From assembly GCF_011682055.1 (NCBI RefSeq), contig NZ_JAAQOM010000001.1, positions 620,001 to 684,000 of the forward strand: a stretch of 64,000 nt of DNA, given 5' to 3'. The DNA is from Telluria antibiotica. GTDB taxonomy: Bacteria > Pseudomonadota > Gammaproteobacteria > Burkholderiales > Burkholderiaceae_D. Both the position numbers and the translations under genes were made by a program. Numbering within the stretch: position 1 is the stretch's first letter; each line of letters begins with the position of its first letter. Positions 27,595 through 35,456 of the stretch are shown piece by piece. A model generated the notes under the pieces. It made no database searches. It had not been told where the DNA came from and worked only from the letters and a program-made list of their open reading frames with translations.

Positions 27595-27864
27595 CTAATG
27601 TGCCAGGTCGAGACGAAGTTTGTCGGTGGTTCCCATCGATGCGATGTGGTCGGCGCGGCGCACGTTGACGCAATTCGGCGTCGCCCCCATCCTGCCGGGA
27701 TCGTTCCGGCATAACACGCCCACCTTGTTTCGCAGATCCGGCTGGGCCAGGAATTCGTCCACAGTGAGTACGCGATCGCCCAGCTCCGGGATGGCCATCG
27801 CGGCTTCCCGTCCGCATCCGAGCATGAGAGCGGCCATGGATACAGCAAATAGAGTGGATTTCAT
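27595..27864 (-). CDS. EexN-family entry-exclusion lipoprotein
   Basis: This 89-aa protein has a lipoprotein-type signal ('MKSTLFAVSMAALMLGC') followed by 'VDEFLAQPDLRNKVGVLCRNDPGRMGATPNCVNVRRAD', the pattern of the EexN family. Such proteins at the cell surface stop redundant transfer of the same element. It sits between virB5 and virB6, the usual place. GGAGG lies 5 nt before the ATG. Confidence 0.8.
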   Translation of the reverse strand: MKSTLFAVSMAALMLGCGREAAMAIPELGDRVLTVDEFLAQPDLRNKVGVLCRNDPGRMGATPNCVNVRRADHIASMGTTDKLRLDLAH

Positions 27865-27899
27865 GCAGTCCTCCGATAACGGGTAATGGTGGTCAACGC

Positions 27900-28571
27900 T
27901 CACGGCAGCGGCACTTCGACACGCGGAATAGAGGTTCCGACCGCCCCCGCACGCATCTGGCTGATCATCAGCCGCTGCGCGCGGTCCTGGGCGGCGGCGC
28001 CGTTCGCCGCGGCTTCCAGCTGGTTCTGGTCCTTGACGAGTTCCGCATGCTCGATGGCGATCCGGTTGGCCAGGTCGTATGCCGCCTTCGGGTCCTCCGT
28101 TCTCGCCAGCGTGTCCGTGAGGACCTGCAGCCGGGCCTGGCGCATGGCCGCGTCGTTGAATGCGGTCTGCGCCATCGCCTGGTTGGCTGCCGATACGTCC
28201 TGCGCCTGCGCCAGGAAGCGCTGTAGCTCGGGAGCGAGCTGCGCAGCCTGGTCCGGCCGAAGTACCGCTTGCGCGCTGCGGATCTGCTGTGCAAGCACGG
28301 AAAGCTGACTCATCGAACGAGCCCAGTCCGACGGCAATGCGGGGACTGCAGCGGGCAACAGGCGAGACATACCGCGATCGCCAGTCATGGACTTGATCTG
28401 GAAATTGATGCTCTCGATCTGTGTGGCCATCTGCCTGTACTGGTCACTCCAGGCCTTGACCTGCTTGACGGCTTGCCCAAGCACGGCCGGATCGATGACG
28501 GTCAGCTGCGCATAGGCATGTGCGGACGCACTTGTCAGCACGGCGGCGCCGATGAGGAGACGAAGGTTCAT
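27900..28571 (-). CDS. virB5: VirB5-type pilus-tip / minor pilin protein
   Basis: This 223-aa protein has a signal peptide ('MNLRLLIGAAVLTSASAHAYAQ') and is almost wholly helical ('AVKQVKAWSDQYRQMATQIESINFQIKSMTGDRGMSRLL', 'ARLQVLTDTLARTEDPKAAYDLANRIAIEHAELVKDQNQL'), as in the VirB5/TraC family. It should sit at the pilus tip for recipient contact. It overlaps virB4 by 4 bp. Confidence 0.88.
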   Translation of the reverse strand: MNLRLLIGAAVLTSASAHAYAQLTVIDPAVLGQAVKQVKAWSDQYRQMATQIESINFQIKSMTGDRGMSRLLPAAVPALPSDWARSMSQLSVLAQQIRSAQAVLRPDQAAQLAPELQRFLAQAQDVSAANQAMAQTAFNDAAMRQARLQVLTDTLARTEDPKAAYDLANRIAIEHAELVKDQNQLEAAANGAAAQDRAQRLMISQMRAGAVGTSIPRVEVPLP

Positions 28572-31024
28572 GCGGATTTCCTTTCATTGTCAAAGTGGGA
28601 AGCCCATGCGGCGGGGTCTTCTCCATACTGGGCGATAAGGCGATCCATCAGTTCGAGGTTGGAAGTGCGCGCGGACAGTACCGCCAGGTCGTCGTCCATG
28701 CCGGCGAGCGGCAGCTTGGCCACGACGGAATGGCGCCCCTGCTTCAGCAGGAACATCCCCGAACCTTCGGGCAGGTCGGTCTTGATGAGGCTGAACTCCC
28801 GGTCCGACAGCCCCAGGCCTTCCTTGTATTCGGTACGGTCGGCGCCTGGATTGGGAAACAGGATCATGGTTGCGACCTGCTCTATCAACGTGCGCGCCAT
28901 GGGATGCCGCAAAGCGTCGCTCGGAGACTGCGAATCGAGTACGACGAGACCGTTCTTCTTCCGCAAGGTCTTGAGGAGGTCCTTGAGGAACGCGGCGAAA
29001 TGCTTGTCGCCTATCGACTTCCAGAATTCAGCGAAGAACACGGCCAGGCGCCTGCCGTCGATCAGGCGCCCCGTCAGGTGGAACAGGTGCAGTGCGATCG
29101 GCGTGCGCAGTTCGGCGTCGTCGAGGAATGCAGTGGTATCGAACACGGTGGTACGCACTGTCCCGAGTTCGCTAGCGATCGTGGCCGAAGGGTTGTCGAA
29201 CACCCATGCCAGCGGGCCGTCCTGCCTCCCTGGCTCGCGGGCATAGCACCATCGGGCCAGTCGGTCATACAGTTCGCCTTTCGGAAGGAAGTCGAGCACC
29301 CGCCCGAGCCGGCGCGCAGCCGGGGCCATATCCAGCACATGGGCAATCGCCTTGTCTACGTCCTTTTCGTCCTGCACCGTTAGCGGTTTCGTGTCGACTT
29401 CGAGACCGGTTTCGGTAACGACCGGACGGCTCATCAGCTTTCGCACGAGGAGCTGCAGGTGGCGTATGTTCGATGGTTCCGCAGGGTCGAGCTGGAATGG
29501 CGCCAGACCCGTTGGCTCGTCCATCCGGAGCGTATGCACTTCCGCCCCCAAGCGCCGGGCCGCGATTTCAGTGTCACGGTCTTTGGAAAAAAGCACCGAC
29601 GTCACGCCGAACTTCTGCATCATCGACAACAGGAAGCACACGGTAGCCGTCTTGCCCGATCCATTGGGCCCGAACAGAACGGTGTGCCCGACGTCCTTCT
29701 TTCCGCCCCCGTTCGCTGCCTGAGGGTCCGACGCGTGCAGGCTGAGGTAATGCGGTGTGCCGGCCGCGGTCATCAGCATCGCGATCGCATCTCCCCAGTG
29801 GTTGCCGTTGCGGCGCCCAACGGGAAAGTTATGCAACGGATAAAATCCGCAAAGATTACGGCTGTTGATGGGCGAGAGGCGCGGCCGCATTGCAAAGTTG
29901 GCCGGCAACTGCGCCCAGAACGCCGCCTCGAGCGCCAGGTCCTCGCGTGCCGGTTTGATACCGGCGTCTACCAGGACGCGGCGCACCTCGGCCACCTCGC
30001 AATCGAGTGCATCCAGCGAGTCCGCTTTCACGAACACGTTGTAGTGATGACTGCCCATGACGGTCCTGCGGGAGGTGAGGTCGTCGGCGATCTCCGGGAT
30101 CTCGTCGATCTGCGATCTCGCCGCGTCGTGCGCGTTCTCCATGCGGTTTGCCCTCATCCGCATGTTGCGTAACGCGGCGTCCTGCGCCTGGAATTCGAAC
30201 GACTGGGTGACCACGAGCTCGACCGGCTGTGTCAGCAATTCGTCAAGGAAGATCGGCGTCGTTTCGGAAGGGTACGATTGGATGCCGAGCATCGCCCCGA
30301 AACGGCTCACGTCGGCATCGTGTATTTCCACGGTCTCATTGCCGAAGACCGGGCGCGCGCCGCCAATCTGGTACTTGAGCGGCACCCGCGCATACGGTAC
30401 CGGCTCCCATCTCCCGGTTAGAAGGAAATTGAAGAATTCGGCAGGTTCCGAGAAAAGCGCGCCGCGTTGTTCGTACGCGCACAGTCGCTCAGGCTCGTAG
30501 TAACCCAGCGATACAACGAGATCGGTGACGATCTGATCCAGTTCCGCGACCTGCTCCGCACGCCGCATCCTGATGTCACCGGTCGTACGCGACGATAGCA
30601 GCGTCGACAGCAATCCATGGGCTTTGCTGCGGAACGGCCGCAATACGACGGTCATGAACAACTCGTTGACCATCAGGTTCTCACTGCAAATCCGGGCCTT
30701 GTAGCGCTCATTGAATTCATGCGCGTAGCCCGCCTGGAAAACGCCGTCGGGATACTGGCTTTCTCGGCGGCGGACGATATGCTGCCAGACCGTGATACGC
30801 GGGTCCGCGAGACTCATGACAATGCGATTGAGACGTGCATGCCGGTTGTTGATGTCGTCATCGTCCGCGCATTCGAAGGCGGCGCCGGCCAATCGCAGCA
30901 CGCACAGGCATTCGCCCGAGCTGGTGTCGATAATGGACGGCGTCAAATGACCTTCATACGGCACGTTGCGCGCGACCAGTGTTTCGCGCCGCATTGCAAT
31001 CCTGCGTGATGTCGAGGTTTTCAT
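28568..31024 (-). CDS. virB4: VirB4-type T4SS ATPase
   Basis: This 818-aa ATPase has an N-terminal VirB4/CagE domain and a C-terminal RecA-like domain with Walker A 'FGPNGSGKTATV' (451-462) and the conserved 'TLRKKNGLVVLDSQSPSDAL' (686-705). At the Walker B site the sequence is 'AVFFAEFWK' (661-669), so the usual Asp before the catalytic Glu is Ala. I chose the ATG at 31024, which overlaps the virB3 stop (ATGA); the frame is open about 95 codons further upstream but that part is antisense-like to virB3. Confidence 0.93.
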   Translation of the reverse strand: MKTSTSRRIAMRRETLVARNVPYEGHLTPSIIDTSSGECLCVLRLAGAAFECADDDDINNRHARLNRIVMSLADPRITVWQHIVRRRESQYPDGVFQAGYAHEFNERYKARICSENLMVNELFMTVVLRPFRSKAHGLLSTLLSSRTTGDIRMRRAEQVAELDQIVTDLVVSLGYYEPERLCAYEQRGALFSEPAEFFNFLLTGRWEPVPYARVPLKYQIGGARPVFGNETVEIHDADVSRFGAMLGIQSYPSETTPIFLDELLTQPVELVVTQSFEFQAQDAALRNMRMRANRMENAHDAARSQIDEIPEIADDLTSRRTVMGSHHYNVFVKADSLDALDCEVAEVRRVLVDAGIKPAREDLALEAAFWAQLPANFAMRPRLSPINSRNLCGFYPLHNFPVGRRNGNHWGDAIAMLMTAAGTPHYLSLHASDPQAANGGGKKDVGHTVLFGPNGSGKTATVCFLLSMMQKFGVTSVLFSKDRDTEIAARRLGAEVHTLRMDEPTGLAPFQLDPAEPSNIRHLQLLVRKLMSRPVVTETGLEVDTKPLTVQDEKDVDKAIAHVLDMAPAARRLGRVLDFLPKGELYDRLARWCYAREPGRQDGPLAWVFDNPSATIASELGTVRTTVFDTTAFLDDAELRTPIALHLFHLTGRLIDGRRLAVFFAEFWKSIGDKHFAAFLKDLLKTLRKKNGLVVLDSQSPSDALRHPMARTLIEQVATMILFPNPGADRTEYKEGLGLSDREFSLIKTDLPEGSGMFLLKQGRHSVVAKLPLAGMDDDLAVLSARTSNLELMDRLIAQYGEDPAAWASHFDNERKSA

Positions 31025-31395
31025 GCGTGGACCTCCAGTTTCAAATTCCTTTTGATACGCCAACGCCTGAATGAGCCGAAACGTTCCCTGAACGACAGCG
31101 GACTGTATGACGACGCATGCCAATGCCATCGCGTCGCGATGAGCGTCCCGAGCGTCGTCCGAGCCCATAACAGAAGAAGCTCGAACGACCGCGGGTCGTT
31201 CAGCGTGATCAGATAGCAGATGCCATGGACCGGAATGCACATCAGCAGCCAGAGCAGGTTTTCGGTCAGGGACAACGCCTCGACCGACACGAGTATGTTC
31301 ACCATGCATGCCTCGTAGGGAACACCAAGGATGGTCGATGGCCGGGTGAGTGCCACCGCGAGCAGGTCGACGTCTATCCCCTCCTCGCGCTCCAT
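31021..31395 (-). CDS. virB3: VirB3-type inner-membrane protein
   Basis: This 124-aa protein reads 'VALTRPSTILGVPYEACMVNILVSVEALSLTENLLWLLMCIPVHGICYLITLNDPRSFELLLLW', with the 'LTRP...GVP' opening and double hydrophobic helix of VirB3. It works with VirB4 in pilus biogenesis. The ATG at 31395 lies one base after the virB2 stop, and its stop overlaps the virB4 start. Confidence 0.9.
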   Translation of the reverse strand: MEREEGIDVDLLAVALTRPSTILGVPYEACMVNILVSVEALSLTENLLWLLMCIPVHGICYLITLNDPRSFELLLLWARTTLGTLIATRWHWHASSYSPLSFRERFGSFRRWRIKRNLKLEVHA

Positions 31396-31396
31396 A

Positions 31397-31684
31397 TCAC
31401 GCTCCCAGCCAACCGCGGAACATGGTGACGACCTGGTCGCGGCCGAAGAACAGGGCGGTACCCAGGACACCTCCGAGGAACCATCCCCAGTTGACACGGC
31501 CAGTCAGGCACAGAATGCCGACCGCCGCGACCGCGAGCGGCACGATAGGCGTGAGCAGCTGCACGAACCAGTTGGTGGCTTGCGTTCCGGCGCCCGTAAA
31601 CTGCGCCATCGCAGGCGTAGCTTGCAGTGCCAGTAGCCCTGCACAAAGCACGAACGCAAGTACACGTTGAGTCTTGTTACTCAT
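31397..31684 (-). CDS. virB2: VirB2-type major pilin
   Basis: This 95-aa prepilin has a long signal peptide ('NKTQRVLAFVLCAGLLALQATPAMA') and two hydrophobic helices ('LLTPIVPLAVAAVGILCLTG' and 'FLGGVLGTALFFG') separated by a short polar loop, the hallmark of VirB2/TrbC pilins. The ATG at 31684 has AAGGAG at proper distance; a GTG three codons upstream overlaps that Shine-Dalgarno and is unlikely. Confidence 0.9.
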   Translation of the reverse strand: MSNKTQRVLAFVLCAGLLALQATPAMAQFTGAGTQATNWFVQLLTPIVPLAVAAVGILCLTGRVNWGWFLGGVLGTALFFGRDQVVTMFRGWLGA

Positions 31685-32105
31685 GGCTTTCACTCCTTTG
31701 GCTGGTTGATGAATCGGTTAAGTCGATAGCCCGGTTGTACGGATCCCAGAATCGCGGAGCACGCGCGCCAGTACTTGCTGCCGGGTGAAGTGCCCTTACT
31801 GAAAGACGACGAGGCGCTTCTCCACCGCTTTGCGCGTCGCCTTCCAGTTCACGCTGGAGCGCTTTGATGTTTTCTTCGTGCCGGTGAACGGCATCCCTGT
31901 CTTCTTTCGAAGTGCCCTCACCGAGCCTCGCGTTTACCTTGGAGAGTGCCTCGCGCTCCGTCGCGAGTTCGGTTTGCAGGATCAGGCGCCTATCCTCGTC
32001 GCGAGACTTTTGTTCCGCTTTGGCGACAACCGGATAGAAAGGCTGAGCTTGCACATATGGCACGACCACCGACGACAAGATGATGAAAGCGACACGATGT
32101 AACAT
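31677..32105 (-). CDS. Exported coiled-coil protein at the head of the T4SS operon
   Basis: This 142-aa protein has a signal peptide ('MLHRVAFIILSSVVVPYVQAQ') followed by a charged helical segment ('AKAEQKSRDEDRRLILQTELATEREALSKVNARLGEG', 'HEENIKALQRELEGDA') likely to form a coiled coil, then a disordered basic tail. It is first in the operon, where VirB1 (lytic transglycosylase) is usual, but has no transglycosylase motif. It overlaps virB2 by 8 bp. Function unknown; perhaps a periplasmic assembly factor. Confidence 0.75.
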   Translation of the reverse strand: MLHRVAFIILSSVVVPYVQAQPFYPVVAKAEQKSRDEDRRLILQTELATEREALSKVNARLGEGTSKEDRDAVHRHEENIKALQRELEGDAQSGGEAPRRLSVRALHPAASTGARAPRFWDPYNRAIDLTDSSTSQRSESHE

Positions 32106-32178
32106 GGGTATCCTCAACGGGTTATGCGTTCTACATTAGCCCTCCCCCGCGCTGCCGGTTTAATCCAACGCAGAGTTT

Positions 32179-32210
32179 CGCGTTGACTAAACGCGTACCT
32201 TTTAGCTAAC
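32179..32210. promoter_or_regulatory. korA operon promoter with two palindromic operators
   Basis: CGCGTT-N5-AACGCG (32179-32195) overlaps a -35-like TTGACT (32183-32188). About 15 bp on, TTTTAGCTAAC (32200-32210) holds the palindrome TTAGCTAA, the core of the KorA operator of IncP plasmids (GTTTAGCTAAAC), where a -10 would lie. It lies between the divergent virB and korA operons, so KorA may repress its own operon here. Confidence 0.6.
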
Positions 32211-32246
32211 GGAGCAGTGAGCGGCCGTGTTCCCGGGGAGGAGCAA

Positions 32247-32558
32247 ATGACAGTACGGAAGCGATTGACACCAGCCGAGTTCGATTTCATCCGGCCGCAT
32301 CTGGAACGTCAAAAAGAGGAAAACATCGAGCACATCCGCCGAGTGCTCGTGGACGGCGTGAAGCAGCGCGCCGTCGCAACGGAGTTGCGGATGACCGAAC
32401 AAGGCGTGAGTGCAATGGTGGCGCGTGCGTGGCGTACGCATGTGGAGTCGGGCAGCCGTCCCGACGGATGGCGCGCCGTCAATGTGGCGCTTCCGGACAA
32501 TGTCGCCGACGTTGTCGAAGAGATGGCGGACATCGCGAGAAGGAGGCTACTGAAATGA
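32247..32558 (+). CDS. korA: KorA/TrfB-like transcriptional repressor
   Basis: This 103-aa DNA-binding protein opens 'KRLTPAEFDFIRPHL' and has the helix-turn-helix 'KQRAVATELRMTEQGVSAMVARAWRTH', very like KorA ('LVDG...VTSLGLTKGAVSQAVNRVW'). It should be the global repressor of backbone promoters. The ATG at 32247 has GGAGGAG upstream. Its stop overlaps the parA start (ATGA). Confidence 0.82.
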   Translation: MTVRKRLTPAEFDFIRPHLERQKEENIEHIRRVLVDGVKQRAVATELRMTEQGVSAMVARAWRTHVESGSRPDGWRAVNVALPDNVADVVEEMADIARRRLLK

Positions 32559-33361
32559 TCAAATTCATGCCAGTAAGCCAGAAAGGCGGCACGGGCAAGA
32601 CGACGACCAGCTACAACTTCGCCCACCATGCGACGGAGAGAAAACGCCGCTCTGCCCTGGTGGATGGCGACGAACAGGGCAATGCGAGCCAGGCAATGGC
32701 GCCGCATGCGATCACGGAATTCAACGCTGCCGATCTATTCTTAGACGAGCCTCTGCCATTACCGGACGAATTTCCCAGCCTGGTCCTTATACCAGCCGAC
32801 AGAATCCGCCTGCGCGAGATCGAGCAGTCCGATGTCGACGATAGCGAACTGGTCGATAACCTGCGTGCGCGGTTGGCCGAACTGGCACCGCATTTCGAGT
32901 ACATGACGTTCGATACGCCAGGGGCCAACAGTCGTATTGCCAACGCGTTCCTCGTCGCCAGCGATTTTACGATCATTCCGTGCAAGATCGACCCTTTCAG
33001 CGTCGCGGTGTCGGCCGAAGTGATCAAGCGGATCAAATTCATCCAGCAGCATTTCAATCCCAACCTGGTCAATTTCGGCATCCTCGCCAACGAGTTCGAT
33101 ATGCGCCAACCCGCCCAAGTCCGGGATTTTAAGGAGCTGCTGGCCTCCCATCACCAGTACATGTTCCCGAAACCGATATTAGACCGCCAGGCCTACCGCG
33201 AAGCTGCGGGCGCGCAGGTGCCCGTGTGGCGCCTTCGGGAAAGCGTAGCCGGCGAAAACCACAGTCGCATCAAGAGCGCAGCTCGCGACGCTGGGAAGGA
33301 AATCCGCGCCGTCTTCGACATATTGATGGAAAGAATGGAAGGCACAGGAGTGGCGACATGA
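32555..33361 (+). CDS. parA: ParA-family partition ATPase (IncC-like)
   Basis: This 268-aa protein has the deviant Walker A 'QKGGTGKTTTSYN' (residues 9-21), switch I 'LVDGDEQGNASQA' and 'MTFDTPGANSRIANAFLVASDFTIIPCKIDPFSVA'. It binds DNA non-specifically when ATP-bound and moves ParB-bound DNA. It overlaps korA and parB by 4 bp each, making one tight operon like korA-incC-korB. Confidence 0.92.
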   Translation: MIKFMPVSQKGGTGKTTTSYNFAHHATERKRRSALVDGDEQGNASQAMAPHAITEFNAADLFLDEPLPLPDEFPSLVLIPADRIRLREIEQSDVDDSELVDNLRARLAELAPHFEYMTFDTPGANSRIANAFLVASDFTIIPCKIDPFSVAVSAEVIKRIKFIQQHFNPNLVNFGILANEFDMRQPAQVRDFKELLASHHQYMFPKPILDRQAYREAAGAQVPVWRLRESVAGENHSRIKSAARDAGKEIRAVFDILMERMEGTGVAT

Positions 33362-34362
33362 ACACCCGCATGAACCTTACTGGCTTCGCCGATCTCGCGT
33401 ATGAAGAGCGTGCAGCGAAGGGGCAACCATTGCCGATCCCTGTGGATGACATCCTTCCTGATCCCGAAAACCCACGCAATGCGGACGACGAGAATTCACC
33501 TGTGGCCATTGCAGCACAGGAAGAACTCGATGCGGATGTCGCCGAGCGCGGGATAAAGACGCCGATCTCGGTGCGCCCTCACCCGGCCATCCGAGGCAAG
33601 TACGTGATCAACTATGGACACCGTCGTTACAAGTCCGCACGCAACAACAGTTTGGCGACGATACCGGGATTCGTGGATGAACGCTTCGACAGCTACGACC
33701 AGTTTAACGAGAACGCACTGCGGACCGGCTTGAGTACGCGGGCGCGTGCCCTCTTCATCAAGAGCAGGCTGGACGCAGGCGAAACGAAGGGCGAGATCGC
33801 ACAGCGGATGCGGAAGAAGAATCAGAACTTCATCACCGAGCACCTGGCGCTCCTCGACGCCCCCGAATGCGTGAACCGTGCTTACGCCAACGGAGTCACG
33901 TCCGCACGGACCTTATACGACCTGCGCCAAGCATGGGAAGAATTCCCGGCGGAGATCGAATCCTGGTGCCAGCACGTCTCGCAGGTTACCCGCGAAGGAA
34001 TCAAGGATGCGTTGGAGAGTTTCCGCTCCGGCCACTCCGCCGTTACCAAGGGCTACGCAGGAGCGGCAGCGGAACCTTCAATCTCTGGATTTCGTCATGA
34101 CGAAAAGCTGCCTTCGCCAGAACCGTCAGCTGCATCGACAACACCTCAATTTCGTCATGACGAAAAAGGTCCGCGACGTCGTCCGCAATCCGAGACGCGC
34201 GCAACTACGCCTGACACACCGCCACCAGACGCTGGAGGGATAGTCGTTCAGTACAAGGGGAAACGCGCCAGAGTTGTTCTAGGCGCGACGGTGCCGATCG
34301 TCGTCGATGGCGCAGACTCAACTTTGGACGTGCCTTTATCCGAGTTGGTATTTAGGCGATGA
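33358..34362 (+). CDS. parB: ParB/KorB-like partition protein
   Basis: This 334-aa protein has the ParB N-domain ('VDDILPDPENPRNADDE', 'ELDADVAERGIKTPISVRPHP', 'INYGHRRYKSARNN'), a helix-turn-helix ('ETKGEIAQRMRKKNQNFITEHLALLDAPE') and a C-terminal beta domain ('VQYKGKRARVVLG') as in KorB. Two copies of 'FRHDEK', 20 residues apart, are encoded by identical 16-bp DNA palindromes in the linker. It should both partition and repress. Confidence 0.88.
   Translation: MNTRMNLTGFADLAYEERAAKGQPLPIPVDDILPDPENPRNADDENSPVAIAAQEELDADVAERGIKTPISVRPHPAIRGKYVINYGHRRYKSARNNSLATIPGFVDERFDSYDQFNENALRTGLSTRARALFIKSRLDAGETKGEIAQRMRKKNQNFITEHLALLDAPECVNRAYANGVTSARTLYDLRQAWEEFPAEIESWCQHVSQVTREGIKDALESFRSGHSAVTKGYAGAAAEPSISGFRHDEKLPSPEPSAASTTPQFRHDEKGPRRRPQSETRATTPDTPPPDAGGIVVQYKGKRARVVLGATVPIVVDGADSTLDVPLSELVFRR
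34090..34165. repeat. Two perfect 16-bp palindromes 60 bp apart inside parB (parS-like)
   Basis: TTTCGTCATGACGAAA occurs at 34090-34105 and 34150-34165, a perfect two-fold symmetric sequence. Centre-to-centre distance is exactly 60 bp. They code for the repeated 'FRHDEK' in a linker of ParB, where coding constraint should be low. They are good candidates for ParB/KorB binding (centromere) sites. Confidence 0.6.
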
Positions 34363-34415
34363 CGTTACGAGGTGGTTGATGGGACATCAGGCATCGATTT
34401 GCGAGGGAGCTGGAC

Positions 34416-34715
34416 GTGAGACACGTATCGAAAATAGTAGCTGTCGTAACTGGTAAAACGGTGCTCGGAGCGGTCAGGTACAGCCTCTACGTCGTCTTGT
34501 TACTGGTGGGGCGTGTGCTTGTTCCTATCGCCAGTTTGGCTGTGGTGGGTGGGATCATCCTCTTCCTGTTCTGCCTGCTCTTTCTGCGTGATCGTACGCC
34601 GCTGCTGATCGGTGGGGCCTGCCTGGCAGTGGGTGGGGTCGCCCTGCAAGTTGTCTTCCACGCCGCCTTACGGGCCGTTGCGCCCAAGGGCGTCGTGATT
34701 GTGAGCGAGGTGTGA
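34416..34715 (+). CDS. Small inner-membrane protein of the element
   Basis: This 99-aa protein has two to three hydrophobic helices ('YSLYVVLLLVGRVLVPIASLAVVGGIILFLFCLLFL' and 'LLIGGACLAVGGVALQVVFHAAL'). It starts at a GTG with GAGGGAG upstream and follows parB closely. IncP-like plasmids carry small membrane proteins here (Kle/Kla types), but I cannot assign a family. Confidence 0.6.
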   Translation: MRHVSKIVAVVTGKTVLGAVRYSLYVVLLLVGRVLVPIASLAVVGGIILFLFCLLFLRDRTPLLIGGACLAVGGVALQVVFHAALRAVAPKGVVIVSEV

Positions 34716-34754
34716 GGTGTGCGCTCGCAGTCCAGAAGGGACGAGGACCCGTCT

Positions 34755-34799
34755 GTTAATCCGCAAGGATTAACAACGCGAGACGTCAGTCTATCCTGC
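34755..34799 (+). other. oriT: Origin of transfer (oriT) with IncP-type nic sequence
   Basis: An inverted repeat GTTAATCC-gcaa-GGATTAAC (34755-34774) is followed after 17 bp by TATCCTGCCC; the IncP/MOBP nic core is ATCCTG^C, so the nick would fall between 34798 and 34799. It lies just upstream of the mobC-relaxase operon, the normal place. No gene occupies 34716-34892. Confidence 0.75.
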
Positions 34800-34892
34800 C
34801 CTCTTAAAACCTAAAACAAGAAAGAACCGTTGAATTCAAGCGCCAGCAGAAAGCGAGTCGGCTTTCGCGTTGGGCCAATCAGGAGAACTGTC

Positions 34893-35456
34893 ATGGCGGT
34901 GATCGGAGCAAGGGTCGATGAGGAGATCAAAGAGGCATTCGATGCGCTTGCGCGGGCAAGGTCAGTGACGACCTCACGCCTGGCTGGAGCGTTGATCAAG
35001 GATTTCATCAGGGACGAGAATGGCGGCCACGCGCAAACGACGGCAAGTGCGGGATTGCCGGCTCAGGCTTATGCAGCCGCGCATGCGGGCGCAAAAACCG
35101 AGATGGTGCACGTGCGCCTCGAGCCCTACTATTACAACGAACTCGGACGGCTGGCGGCACAGCGGCGGTGGTATCGCAGCGCCTACCTTGCGAACCTCTT
35201 GTATGTGCATGTTGATAGGCGACCGGTACTGTGCCACGACGAGGTCAACGCAGTCAGGCAAGTCGCCCGGCAGTTGGCGGATATCGGCCGGAACATCAAC
35301 CAGATCGCCAGGAAGGCGAACATTGATTCCGGCTCGCTCGACTTGTCCGCCGTCGACTTCGAACTCATCCGGATGCTGCTCGATATCGAGGCCACGGCGG
35401 TCAAACAACTCGTGCTGGCGAATTTACGGACCTGGGGAGCGACAAATGTCCAGTAA
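34893..35456 (+). CDS. mobC: MobC-like relaxosome accessory protein
   Basis: This 187-aa protein has an N-terminal ribbon-helix-helix-like part ('VIGARVDEEIKEAFDALARARSVTTSRLAGALIKDFI') and a C-terminal MobC pattern ('EVNAVRQVARQLADIGRNINQIARKAN'). It should bind oriT and open DNA for the relaxase. The ATG at 34893 has AGGAG upstream. It overlaps the relaxase gene by 11 bp. Confidence 0.83.
   Translation: MAVIGARVDEEIKEAFDALARARSVTTSRLAGALIKDFIRDENGGHAQTTASAGLPAQAYAAAHAGAKTEMVHVRLEPYYYNELGRLAAQRRWYRSAYLANLLYVHVDRRPVLCHDEVNAVRQVARQLADIGRNINQIARKANIDSGSLDLSAVDFELIRMLLDIEATAVKQLVLANLRTWGATNVQ

Noticed and set aside
34755-34774. GTTAATCC/GGATTAAC hairpin as a terminator
   Set aside because: No T-run follows and an IncP-like nic sequence is next to it, so oriT explains it better.
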